From positions 1 through 12,517 of the forward strand of contig JAODNB010000388.1 in NCBI GenBank assembly GCA_025464795.1: DNA of 12,517 bases. Direction: 5' to 3'. Shown one piece after another: positions 6,153 to 12,517 of this stretch. The notes beneath the pieces are model-generated. The model ran no database searches and was not told the origin of the DNA. It was given only the letters and a program-made list of their open reading frames with translations. A program made the translations under genes and the position numbers. Within the stretch, counting starts at the first letter, position 1. The number at the start of each line of letters is the position of its first letter. This DNA is from Frankiales bacterium (GTDB lineage Bacteria; Actinomycetota; Actinomycetes; Mycobacteriales; SCTD01).

Positions 6153-6275
6153 TTGAAGACCGGCTACGTGACCGCCCGGGACCGCGAACCGACGCTGTGG
6201 CGGGAGGTCCACATCACCCTGACCGCGCCGCAGGTGCGCCCGGGAAGAGCCGCCGGCCCCGCTACCCGACAGTAG
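6153..6275 (+). CDS. Putative 40-residue leader ORF upstream of the SpoIIE-type phosphatase
   Basis: A TTG start behind AAGGGAGG opens 40 codons ending at TAG (6273-6275). The peptide begins MKTGYVTARDREPTLWREVH and ends in Arg/Gly/Ala-rich residues. Nearly all third codon positions are G or C, as in real genes here. The phosphatase GTG is 9 bases beyond the stop and in the same reading frame. The stop codon itself lies within AGTAGGG, the phosphatase's likely ribosome-binding site. It may be a translated leader that couples to the phosphatase. Alternatively it is a former N-terminus cut off by a stop codon, or chance coding-like sequence. I recognise no family. It has no membrane segment and no cysteine. 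Confidence 0.4.
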   Translation: MKTGYVTARDREPTLWREVHITLTAPQVRPGRAAGPATRQ

Positions 6276-6284
6276 GGTCGTGAG

Positions 6285-7529
6285 GTGGCCCACCAAGACC
6301 TGCTCTCGGTCGCGCTGCGTCGACTTGCCGGTCTGGCCAGCCCCGAGCAGCTCCTGCGGGAGGCCGCTCGTCTCGTCGTCCCGGCCGTCGCGACCTGGTG
6401 CTTGGCCGACCTGCTGACCGAGCCCGATCTCGTCACCCGGGTCGCCAGCAGGGGCCCGGACGGCTCTCTGGACCTGCCACCCGACATGGGTGGTCGCGAG
6501 TCCCGGCGGTCCTCTGCGCAGAGCGCGGGGGTCCTGAGGCAGCTCGGTGAGGCCCCCGGCGGCGTTCTTCACCTGTCGCGCGAGGAGATCGCTGCCGCTG
6601 GGCGGTCGGCCGATGAGCGGCTGCGGGCCCAGGCGTCCCTCGTCCAAGAGCTCGGGACCACCGACCTGCTGATCATCGGGCTGTCCTCGCGCCAGCGCAT
6701 GCGTGGAGTGCTCACCCTCGGGCTCGCCGAGGGCGCGTTCGACGACGCGCAGGTCCAGGCACTGGGAGAGCTCGGCTCGCTGCTCGCAGTGCTGCTCGAC
6801 AACCTCGCCCTCGTGGCCAATCAGCGCACGATCGCCACCGCGCTCCAGACCAGCCTGCTGCCGCGACTCCCACACCTCGAGGGCTTCGACCTCGCAGCGC
6901 GCTACGTCCCGGCAGATCGTGCCCTCGAGGTGGGCGGCGACTGGTACGACGTCTTCGCGACCTCTCCCTCCACGACCGCGCTCGTCATCGGGGACATCAC
7001 CGGCCACGACCTGTACGCCGCAGCCCAGATGGCCGAGCTGCGCAGCCTCGTGCGTGCCTACGCGGTGGACGACGCGGTCTCGCCCGTGCGGGTGCTTCGG
7101 GCGACCGAAAGAGCCCTGAGCCGGTTGGGCCTCACGACCTCGGCGACCTGCCTGTTCGCGCTGTTGACCTGCGAGAGCGGGGCCGCCTCCCTGGAGTGGT
7201 CCGCCGCTGGCCACCCACCGCCGATCCTCGTGCGTGCTGGCGCAGCAGAGGTGCTGTCGAGCGCCGACGACCTGATGCTCGGCGTCGAGGCGAGCACGAC
7301 CCGCCACGGGATGCGCAAGGAGCTGAGGGAGGACGATCTGATCGTGCTCTACACCGACGGGCTGCTGGAGAACCGGCGCGATCCCTTCGACGAGCGGCTG
7401 GAGACCCTCAAGGACCTCCTGGCGTCGATGGCAGGCGCCGGCCTCGAGGAGCAGGCGGAGCGCTTGGTGCGTGGCCTTTCCACGGGGGAGGACGACACGG
7501 CACTGCTGCTGGTGCGCGTTCGCACCTGA
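6285..7529 (+). CDS. SpoIIE/RsbU-type PP2C serine phosphatase with GAF-like N-terminus
   Basis: This 414-residue protein is soluble. Residues 1 to about 165 look like a GAF-type sensor (LREAARLVVPAVATWCLADLL, then LLIIGLSSRQRMRGVLTLGL). A short helix (NQRTIATALQTSLLP) leads into a full SpoIIE phosphatase domain. The metal-binding motifs are intact: VGGDWYDVF at 216-224, IGDITGHD at 235-242, WSAAGHPPP, YTDGLLENR with Asp358, and GEDDTALL with Asp403/Asp404. Such enzymes dephosphorylate STAS anti-anti-sigma proteins and so release an alternative sigma factor. The STAS protein at 1380-1754 is a possible substrate, though it lies about 4.5 kb away. The GTG start at 6285 has TAGGG 7 bases ahead. 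An in-frame 40-codon ORF ends just upstream. It converges on the TetR gene with a 27-base gap. Confidence 0.93.
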   Translation: MAHQDLLSVALRRLAGLASPEQLLREAARLVVPAVATWCLADLLTEPDLVTRVASRGPDGSLDLPPDMGGRESRRSSAQSAGVLRQLGEAPGGVLHLSREEIAAAGRSADERLRAQASLVQELGTTDLLIIGLSSRQRMRGVLTLGLAEGAFDDAQVQALGELGSLLAVLLDNLALVANQRTIATALQTSLLPRLPHLEGFDLAARYVPADRALEVGGDWYDVFATSPSTTALVIGDITGHDLYAAAQMAELRSLVRAYAVDDAVSPVRVLRATERALSRLGLTTSATCLFALLTCESGAASLEWSAAGHPPPILVRAGAAEVLSSADDLMLGVEASTTRHGMRKELREDDLIVLYTDGLLENRRDPFDERLETLKDLLASMAGAGLEEQAERLVRGLSTGEDDTALLLVRVRT

Positions 7530-7556
7530 CGGGGACAGGTCGTTGGTCGGCGCAGC

Positions 7557-8120
7557 TCACCCCGCAGGCGGGCTCCCGTGCAAGACGGTGCAGGCCGCTT
7601 CCAGCACCGTGTCGCGAGCCTCCGGCAGCGCTGCCGGGTCCAGACCGGCGACCGCGTGGATCACGCCCAGGGCACAGGCCACCCGCACTCGTGCGGCGGC
7701 GTCGGCGTCAGGGCCGGTGAGGGCTTGCCTGAGCGCTTCGACGAGGGCCTGCGCGCGCTTGCCCACGTCGGGGTGCTTGTGCGCTCCTGCGTCCTGGTTC
7801 AGGAAGCGCAGGACGGCGTGGTGGGAGATGAACACGTCCAGGTAGTCCGCCAGCAGCCGATCGCGTTCGGCGACTCCTCCGTCGCCGGCGTGGGACAGCG
7901 CGATCAGGTTGGACACGGCATCCAGCCACGGCCGCGTGAGCTCGATGACCAGGCTGTCCTTGGCGGGAAAGTGGTAGTACAGCGCAGCCTTGGTGAAGCC
8001 GAGACGCTCGGCGATCTGTCGCAGTGACGTGCCGTCGTAGCCCTGGACGGTGAACAGCTCGAGCGCCACGGCGAGCACCTGCTCGCGGGTCGTGCTGTCA
8101 GTGGGCCCGGGTGTCGACAT
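7557..8120 (-). CDS. TetR/AcrR-family transcriptional regulator
   Basis: The 187-residue protein begins MSTPGPTDSTTREQVLAVAL. Residues about 12-58 are the TetR N-terminal DNA-binding domain: ALELFTVQGYDGTSLRQIAE, then RLGFTKAALYYHFPAKDSLV. The C-terminal half is helical and should hold the ligand pocket and dimer face; the ligand cannot be inferred. I chose the ATG at 8120 with GAGG just ahead; an ATG at 8129 adding MRI is possible. The frame stays open much further upstream, but that part is the shadow of the response regulator on the other strand. It is divergent from that regulator with a 99-base gap holding a small palindrome. TetR proteins often control themselves and the divergent neighbour. 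Confidence 0.92.
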   Translation of the reverse strand: MSTPGPTDSTTREQVLAVALELFTVQGYDGTSLRQIAERLGFTKAALYYHFPAKDSLVIELTRPWLDAVSNLIALSHAGDGGVAERDRLLADYLDVFISHHAVLRFLNQDAGAHKHPDVGKRAQALVEALRQALTGPDADAAARVRVACALGVIHAVAGLDPAALPEARDTVLEAACTVLHGSPPAG

Positions 8121-8147
8121 GATCCTCATCTCGTTTGCTAGCCTGCT

Positions 8148-8159
8148 TGCCGGTCGGCA
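8148..8159. promoter_or_regulatory. Candidate TetR operator, TGCCG-GT-CGGCA
   Basis: A perfect 5-2-5 palindrome lies in the 99-base gap between the divergent TetR gene and the CheY-like gene. TetR-family operators are typically short palindromes in such gaps, so this is the best candidate. No binding evidence exists in the sequence itself. Confidence 0.4.
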
Positions 8160-8219
8160 GGTAAGGGGGCGTCTGCTCGCAGCGCTCCTCATCCAACTGC
8201 CTGAGCACGTGGGAGTCTC

Positions 8220-8612
8220 ATGAACGGGCAAGAACCCATCACGATCCTCGTCGTGGACGACGCGCCTGACATGAGGATGCTCGCGAAGCACTACCTGGAA
8301 AGTGCCGGCTACCAGGTCGTCGAGGAGGCCGTCGACGGCGACGACGCGGTCAACAAGTTCGTGGCCCTCGATCCACCGCCCGTCCCCACCGTCATCCTGC
8401 TCGACAACATGATGCCGAAGCTCACCGGCATGGAAGCGGCCGCGCAGATCTTGGCCCACGCGCCGGATCAGCTGATCGTGATGTTCACCGCCTACCTCGA
8501 CGACAGCATCCAGGAGAAGGCGAAGCGGCTCGGCGTTGCCGCGTGCGTCTCGAAGACCGACCTCGCCGACCTCCCGGGCATCATCGGCGACATGGTCTCC
8601 GCCCGAGGCTGA
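8220..8612 (+). CDS. Stand-alone CheY-like response regulator
   Basis: This 130-residue protein is a single receiver domain and nothing more. It keeps every key residue: Asp13-Asp14 (ILVVDDAPD) for Mg, Asp62 as phospho-acceptor (VILLDNMMP), Thr90 (VMFTAY) and Lys112 (CVSKTD). Unlike the receiver-like protein at 662-1396, it should be phosphorylatable. It has no output domain, so it must act by protein contact or as a phosphate relay. No histidine kinase is in the window. The ATG at 8220 has GGGAG 4 bases before it, a little close. It is divergent from the TetR gene and may be under its control. It converges on the LacI gene with only 14 bases between stops and no hairpin visible there. Confidence 0.93.
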   Translation: MNGQEPITILVVDDAPDMRMLAKHYLESAGYQVVEEAVDGDDAVNKFVALDPPPVPTVILLDNMMPKLTGMEAAAQILAHAPDQLIVMFTAYLDDSIQEKAKRLGVAACVSKTDLADLPGIIGDMVSARG

Positions 8613-8626
8613 CGCGGTGGCGTCGC

Positions 8627-9637
8627 TCAAGCAGTGGCGGGCCGAGGGGTCCCGCTCGACCCTCTGATGACGAGCTGGGGTGGCACCACGACGGCCCGGT
8701 AGCCGGCCGTGGGGTCCTCGAGACGGGCGAGCACGGCGTCGATCGCCAGCGACGACATGTGCAGGACCGGCTGCGACACCGAGGTGAGGCTGATCGCCTG
8801 CAGCCGGGCGATCGTCGAGTCGTCGAAGCCGACGACGGAGACGTCCTCCGGGACCGCGACGCCGGCGCCGCGGAAGACGTCGAGGACTCCGAGTGCGACG
8901 AGGTCGTCCGCGGCGAACACCGCCGTCGGCAGGACGTCCCGGTCGAGCAGCTGGCGGGCCGCGTTCGCGCCCGCCTGCTCGGTGAAGTCGCCGGCCATGA
9001 CGTCGATGTGCTCGGCCAGCCCCAGTCGGGTCATGGTCTTGCGGTAGCCCGTACGGCGAGGTGCCGCGCCCGCTCCGCCGCCACCATCGACGTGGAGGAT
9101 GCGGCTGTGGCCCAAGCCGGCGAGGTGCTCGACCACGAGCTCGGCGCCTCGGGCGTCGTCGATGGCGATGCAGTCGACGCTCGCGTCCCGCACGATGCGA
9201 CCCATGACGAGCGTGGGGACCTGCCGTCCGAACCGGGTGAGGACGGCCTTGGGCAGCACGGTGCCGGCCAGGATCAACGCGTCCGGCCGGTGCTGCAGCA
9301 GCGTCTCGATCGCAGCCTGCTCGTGCTCGGCATCCCGTTTGGCCAGGCCCAGGATCAGGCGGCGACCGACGGACTCTGCCCGTTCCTGCAGTGCCTCGGT
9401 TCCCGCCACGAGGTAGGGGTTGGACAGGTCGTTGACGACGAGGCCGATGATCCGGCTCTGTCTGCTCGCGAGACTGCTCGCGGCAGCGTTCAGCCGGTAG
9501 CCCAACCGGTCTGCTGCCTCCAGCACCGCGGTGCGCCGTCGCTCGCTGACGTGCGGCTGCCCGCGGAACACCAACGACACGAGTGCCCTGGAGACGCCGG
9601 CCTCGCGGGCGACGTCCTCCATGGTCGGGGCAGGCAT
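8627..9637 (-). CDS. LacI/GalR-family transcriptional regulator
   Basis: The 336-residue length is typical. Residues 5-57 are the LacI helix-turn-helix and hinge: TMEDVAREAGVSRALVSLVF, then RRTAVLEAADRLGYRLNAAA and SSLASRQS. The rest is a periplasmic-binding-like effector domain, with IIGLVVNDLSNPYLVAGTEA, AVFAADDLVALGVLDVFRGA, and PEDVSVVGFDDSTIARLQAI. The ligand is usually a sugar or nucleoside, but nothing here shows which. The ATG at 9637 has no good ribosome-binding site; an ATG at 9622 would cut into the HTH and is less likely. The serine hydrolase gene ends 35 bases upstream on the same strand, so it is probably the last gene of the lipoprotein-hydrolase operon. It could be that operon's regulator. 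Confidence 0.93.
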   Translation of the reverse strand: MPAPTMEDVAREAGVSRALVSLVFRGQPHVSERRRTAVLEAADRLGYRLNAAASSLASRQSRIIGLVVNDLSNPYLVAGTEALQERAESVGRRLILGLAKRDAEHEQAAIETLLQHRPDALILAGTVLPKAVLTRFGRQVPTLVMGRIVRDASVDCIAIDDARGAELVVEHLAGLGHSRILHVDGGGGAGAAPRRTGYRKTMTRLGLAEHIDVMAGDFTEQAGANAARQLLDRDVLPTAVFAADDLVALGVLDVFRGAGVAVPEDVSVVGFDDSTIARLQAISLTSVSQPVLHMSSLAIDAVLARLEDPTAGYRAVVVPPQLVIRGSSGTPRPATA

Positions 9638-9661
9638 CCGGCCAACATATCCAAGGGGACT

Positions 9662-9677
9662 GCCGACAGCTGTCAGC
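9662..9677. promoter_or_regulatory. 16-bp near-perfect palindrome upstream of the LacI gene
   Basis: Two 8-base arms match at 7 of 8 positions around a central AGCT. It overlaps the hydrolase stop codon and lies 25 bases before the LacI start. It could be an autoregulatory operator. LacI-family sites usually have a central CG, which this lacks, so support is weak. Confidence 0.25.
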
Positions 9678-10917
9678 GGCGTGCGGCCGCGTCGTAGACG
9701 GCCTGCCGCAGCTCGGGGACGACCTTGTCGAGCCCGGGAGTGAAGTCGGTGCAGGTGCTCGCGAGGCTGATCTGCTCGACGGGGTCGGCCATCACGACCT
9801 GACCGCCGAACCCACCACAGGCAAAGGCTTCCGGGTTGGGGCCAAGAGGTCGTTTGCCCTTCGACTCGACGTTGGGCACGAACCCGTACGCAGCAGCTGC
9901 GGTGGGAGCCAGTCGACGGGCGAAGGCGGGCAGAGCCTCGCCCATGACGACATCGCGGACGCGCACCTGTACCTCGTGCATGAGGTCGACCGTCGAGGGC
10001 TCGAGAACGCGTACGCCGCCGAGTGTCCCTCCGGCCGCCAAGGCAGCGAACAGCTTGGCCAGTGAGCGGGCGGTCGTGACGCCGTTGCTGGCCGGCACCT
10101 CCGCCTCGAGCCAGGCGGGTGTCGCGAGGTACTCGGGTGCACGTTCCAAGACGCTCCTGCGGCCGTCCCCGAGCAGCGCCCTGCCGGCCAGGGTGTGCGG
10201 GTCCGCGGTGCTCTTCGCCATCCGGCCGAGCAACCAGCGCTGCGCGCGGGGGAGGGAGGACAGGTCAGCGCCCAGGGCCCTGGCAACGCGATCGAGGTCG
10301 GTGCCGACGGTGCCGAGATGGCTGTCGAGCCCCAGGGGCTCGGCGAAGTCGGTGCGGAACAGGTCGCCGACGGTGCGTCCGGTCGTCCTGCGTACGACCT
10401 CCTGCACCAGCCAGCCGAAGGTGATGGCGTGGTAGCCGTGCCTGCTGCCGGGGACCCAGGCGGGCCGGGCAGCTGCCAAGGCCGCGGCGATCGCGTCGTA
10501 GTCGGCCCACCCCTGCCCAAAGCCCGGCCCGTCGAGCAGCTCGAGCTGCCCGTCGAACCCGAGGACACCGGAGGAGTGGAGGAAGACCTCGCGCAGGGTG
10601 ATCGTGTCCTTGCCGTGGGCGGCGAACTCCGGCCACCAGGTGCAGATCGGGGTCGTGAAGTCCAGTACGCCCTGCTCGACGAGGCGGTGCACCACGCAGG
10701 AGGCCCACCCCTTGCTGATGGACGCGACGGGAGCGAGCGTGTCCTCCTGCCACGGCAGGCCGGGCGCCCGCTGCCCGCCCCAGAGGTCCACGACGAGCTC
10801 GCCGTGCACGTAGGCGCTGACCGCGCCACCGCCGCGACCCCAGGCCTGCGGGCGGCGCACCAGCACGTCCCGCACGGGCTCGAAGCCCGGCGCGACGAAG
10901 CCCTCGACCGCCGTCAT
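9673..10917 (-). CDS. Serine hydrolase of the class C beta-lactamase / esterase (EstB-like) fold
   Basis: The 414-residue protein has no signal peptide, so it is probably cytoplasmic. The catalytic Ser-x-x-Lys is seen as Ser66-Ile-Ser-Lys69 in APVASISKGW. It is followed by the family's HxSG segment (FLHSSGV, residues 112-118) and a Tyr162 motif (GYHAITFGWL) in the Tyr-x-Asn position. Near the C-terminus GGFGGQ replaces the Lys-Thr-Gly triad. This pattern is that of beta-lactamase-fold esterases and related hydrolases rather than true beta-lactamases. The substrate is unknown. The ATG at 10917 overlaps the TGA of the lipoprotein gene as ATGA, implying translational coupling. The ORF stays open upstream to 10962, but that part lies inside the neighbour. 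LacI follows 35 bases downstream. Confidence 0.88.
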   Translation of the reverse strand: MTAVEGFVAPGFEPVRDVLVRRPQAWGRGGGAVSAYVHGELVVDLWGGQRAPGLPWQEDTLAPVASISKGWASCVVHRLVEQGVLDFTTPICTWWPEFAAHGKDTITLREVFLHSSGVLGFDGQLELLDGPGFGQGWADYDAIAAALAAARPAWVPGSRHGYHAITFGWLVQEVVRRTTGRTVGDLFRTDFAEPLGLDSHLGTVGTDLDRVARALGADLSSLPRAQRWLLGRMAKSTADPHTLAGRALLGDGRRSVLERAPEYLATPAWLEAEVPASNGVTTARSLAKLFAALAAGGTLGGVRVLEPSTVDLMHEVQVRVRDVVMGEALPAFARRLAPTAAAAYGFVPNVESKGKRPLGPNPEAFACGGFGGQVVMADPVEQISLASTCTDFTPGLDKVVPELRQAVYDAAARR

Positions 10918-12517
10918 CGGGCGAACCGCCGGTTCGCGCCCTTGTAGCCGAAGCACGAGCAACCCGTGTCGTAGGTCAGGTCCCGGAAGAAGCCGGGAAC
11001 CCCTCGGTCCTTGCCTGACAGCACGCTGCCGAAGGTCGCAGCGGGGGTGAACCTCGGCCCGATCGTCGGCATGGCCCGCAGGATGTCCGCACCGGTGAAC
11101 CCCTGCCCTCCGACGATCGCGTCCCGAAGCAGGTACAGGCCGTCACAGGCCTGCGTCGCCACGAGAGCCGCCCGTCGCGCGCTGCTGCTGAAGGTCTGCC
11201 CTCCGGCCTTCAGTGCTGCGAAGCACCGCCTGCCGCCCGGCATCAGGCCGGCGTCCTTGGACGCGTTGGTGTCGTTGAAGGGCTGCCACCCGATACCCAT
11301 GCTGCCCGCCTGCTGAGCAGGGGAGGCGATCGTCGGGTTCTCCTCGACCGTGAGGGGGAGGTCGAAGGACGTGATCCCGTAGCGGGGGCGGTATCCCTGC
11401 GTCTCGGCCACGCGCTGGAACAGCGCGACCTCCAGCTCCACCGGCGGCAGGTCGAGGACGTGCGTCACTCCCGCGGAGGTGAAGGCCAGGACCTCAGCCT
11501 GGCCTTGGTTCCCGCCACCCTCCGGCGGGTAGTAGTACTCCTTGGCAACTGCTTCGCCGATACCTGCGAGCTGCTTCTTGAACACGCCACCGACGTAGCG
11601 GCCGGCAGCGTCGTCGGGCAGCAGCAGACCTACCTTGGCCTTCCCGATCCCCGGAGCTCCGCGCTTGGTGTCCCACCCGGAGAAGAACCCTTGGCGCTTC
11701 AGGGAGGAGACCAGCGTCGGCACCAGCACGTCGGTGCTCAACGAGGCACCCGAGAACAGGTACGGCCCCAGCCGGACGTAGTCGTTGTCGCTGTAGACGG
11801 TGTTGGTCAAAGTCACCAGCGTGACGCTGCGCTTCTTCAGGCACTCGTGGAAGTTGGCCTGGGCGTCGAGCTGCGGGAAGCCGTTGATGACAGCCACGAC
11901 GGGCCGGTCCTGGGTGAAGTAGGAGCACATCGACTGCGCGACCACGCTGCCGTTGGTGGCGTAGTCGTTCGACGGCGCGTCGCGGTAGGCCATGACGACC
12001 TTGCGGCCCAGGATGCCGCCGTTCTTGTTGATGTCTGCCGCGATCGCATCGAGGTCGCGGTGCACGTCGCCGTTGTTGAAGTTCGCGCCAGCGTTCTTCG
12101 CCGCGGCGTTGAAGTCGTCCGCCGTCGGTACGCCGATGTACACGTTCCTCGCGTCCCAACCGAAGCCTGAGCTGGCCTTGCCGTTGCCCGTGGCCGGCGG
12201 CAGTGCTCCACCGCCTGTCGCCCCACCCGTCGAGGACGTGGTCGCCGCCCCGCCTGCGGTGCCGGTGCCGCCCACGAGAGCGCCCGGGTTGCCGCTCGTC
12301 CCGGTCGAGCCGGCCCCGCTTGAGCTGCTGCCGCCGGGGCTGATGCCGCCTGTGGAGCTGCTGAGCTGGTCTCCGGGCCCCAGCGCTCCGCCGTTCGTGC
12401 TCTGCGCCCGGGAGGCGAGCGGCACGGTGGTGCCGCAGCCTGCGAGCAGCGCCGCGACGGCGAGCCCGGCGAGCACCGGTCGTGCTTGCCGACGCCGAAG
12501 CGGTTGCCGGGTCCTGC
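10914..12517 (-). CDS. Periplasmic-binding-fold lipoprotein, Cys-rich paralogue (5' end beyond window)
   Basis: The frame stays open to the right edge, and the residues before the GTG at 12476 are Arg-rich (RTRQPLRRRQARPVLAGLAV). They run into a hydrophobic stretch ending LLAGC. I take the true start to be beyond the window, with 533 residues visible. Cys in LLAGCG is a textbook lipobox. A Gly/Ser/Thr linker of about 90 residues follows, then a type I periplasmic binding fold: VYIGVPTADDF, NKNGGILGRKVVMAYRD, AKVGLLLPDDA, ETQGYRPRYGITSF. Its cysteine segments (SMCSYF, ECLKKRSV, RRCFAAL, QACDGL) and end (GCSCFGY) line up with those of the protein at 4566-6074, so they are paralogues. There is no transporter permease beside it. 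Its stop overlaps the start of the serine hydrolase. The ligand is unknown. Confidence 0.82.
   Translation of the reverse strand, partial: RTRQPLRRRQARPVLAGLAVAALLAGCGTTVPLASRAQSTNGGALGPGDQLSSSTGGISPGGSSSSGAGSTGTSGNPGALVGGTGTAGGAATTSSTGGATGGGALPPATGNGKASSGFGWDARNVYIGVPTADDFNAAAKNAGANFNNGDVHRDLDAIAADINKNGGILGRKVVMAYRDAPSNDYATNGSVVAQSMCSYFTQDRPVVAVINGFPQLDAQANFHECLKKRSVTLVTLTNTVYSDNDYVRLGPYLFSGASLSTDVLVPTLVSSLKRQGFFSGWDTKRGAPGIGKAKVGLLLPDDAAGRYVGGVFKKQLAGIGEAVAKEYYYPPEGGGNQGQAEVLAFTSAGVTHVLDLPPVELEVALFQRVAETQGYRPRYGITSFDLPLTVEENPTIASPAQQAGSMGIGWQPFNDTNASKDAGLMPGGRRCFAALKAGGQTFSSSARRAALVATQACDGLYLLRDAIVGGQGFTGADILRAMPTIGPRFTPAATFGSVLSGKDRGVPGFFRDLTYDTGCSCFGYKGANRRFAR

Noticed and set aside
6114..7307. 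Minus-strand ORF of 397 codons opposite the phosphatase
   Set aside because: All SpoIIE metal motifs are intact on the plus strand. The antisense frame is Gly/Arg/Gln-rich with no recognisable domain.
8121..8630. N-terminal extension of the TetR ORF to 8630
   Set aside because: The extra 170 codons are antisense to the CheY-like regulator and have no domain. The TetR domain begins normally at the ATG at 8120.
8543..9697. Plus-strand ORF of 384 codons opposite LacI
   Set aside because: The LacI helix-turn-helix and effector domain are unmistakable on the minus strand; this is its shadow.

Overview
The window is very GC-rich DNA, with G or C at most third codon positions. Its gene families point to an actinobacterium (Actinomycetota): GAF-ANTAR, a SpoIIE/RsbU-type phosphatase, a STAS anti-anti-sigma protein, a stand-alone response regulator, and lipoproteins of the amino-acid-binding-protein fold with long Gly/Ser/Thr linkers. 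I cannot place it to genus. I find no rRNA, tRNA, CRISPR array, transposase or phage gene. No stretch without a gene exceeds about 210 bases.

Left third (1-2640, plus strand). A GAF-ANTAR regulator, cut by the left edge, is followed by a protein with a degenerate receiver-like domain. That gene overlaps a STAS anti-anti-sigma gene by 17 bases. Next comes a secreted protein made of two nearly identical PepSY-like domains from a recent tandem duplication. The block ends in a perfect 14-bp hairpin that probably serves as a bidirectional terminator.

Middle (2681-6074, minus strand). Read in transcription order, this is a cysteine-rich periplasmic-binding-fold lipoprotein, a PfpI/DJ-1-family protein, a PRC-barrel protein, and a small TM-helix (mechanosensitive-channel-like) membrane protein. 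The last three resemble general-stress or envelope-maintenance genes.

Right part (6153-12517). A SpoIIE-type phosphatase with a GAF-like N-terminus reads rightward. It is preceded in the same frame by a 40-codon ORF with a strong ribosome-binding site. It converges on a TetR regulator, which is divergent from a CheY-like response regulator. Beyond these, on the minus strand, lies a probable operon. It runs from a second cysteine-rich lipoprotein (start beyond the right edge), through a beta-lactamase-fold serine hydrolase joined by an ATGA overlap, to a LacI regulator.

The theme is signal-dependent gene control and envelope or stress physiology. STAS plus SpoIIE phosphatase are two parts of a partner-switching circuit, but no anti-sigma kinase and no sigma factor lies in the window. 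The features most worth a second look are the two paralogous lipoproteins that share a cysteine pattern and a C-terminal CxCFxY tail, the coupling of one to a serine hydrolase, the 40-codon ORF before the phosphatase, and the duplicated PepSY domain.
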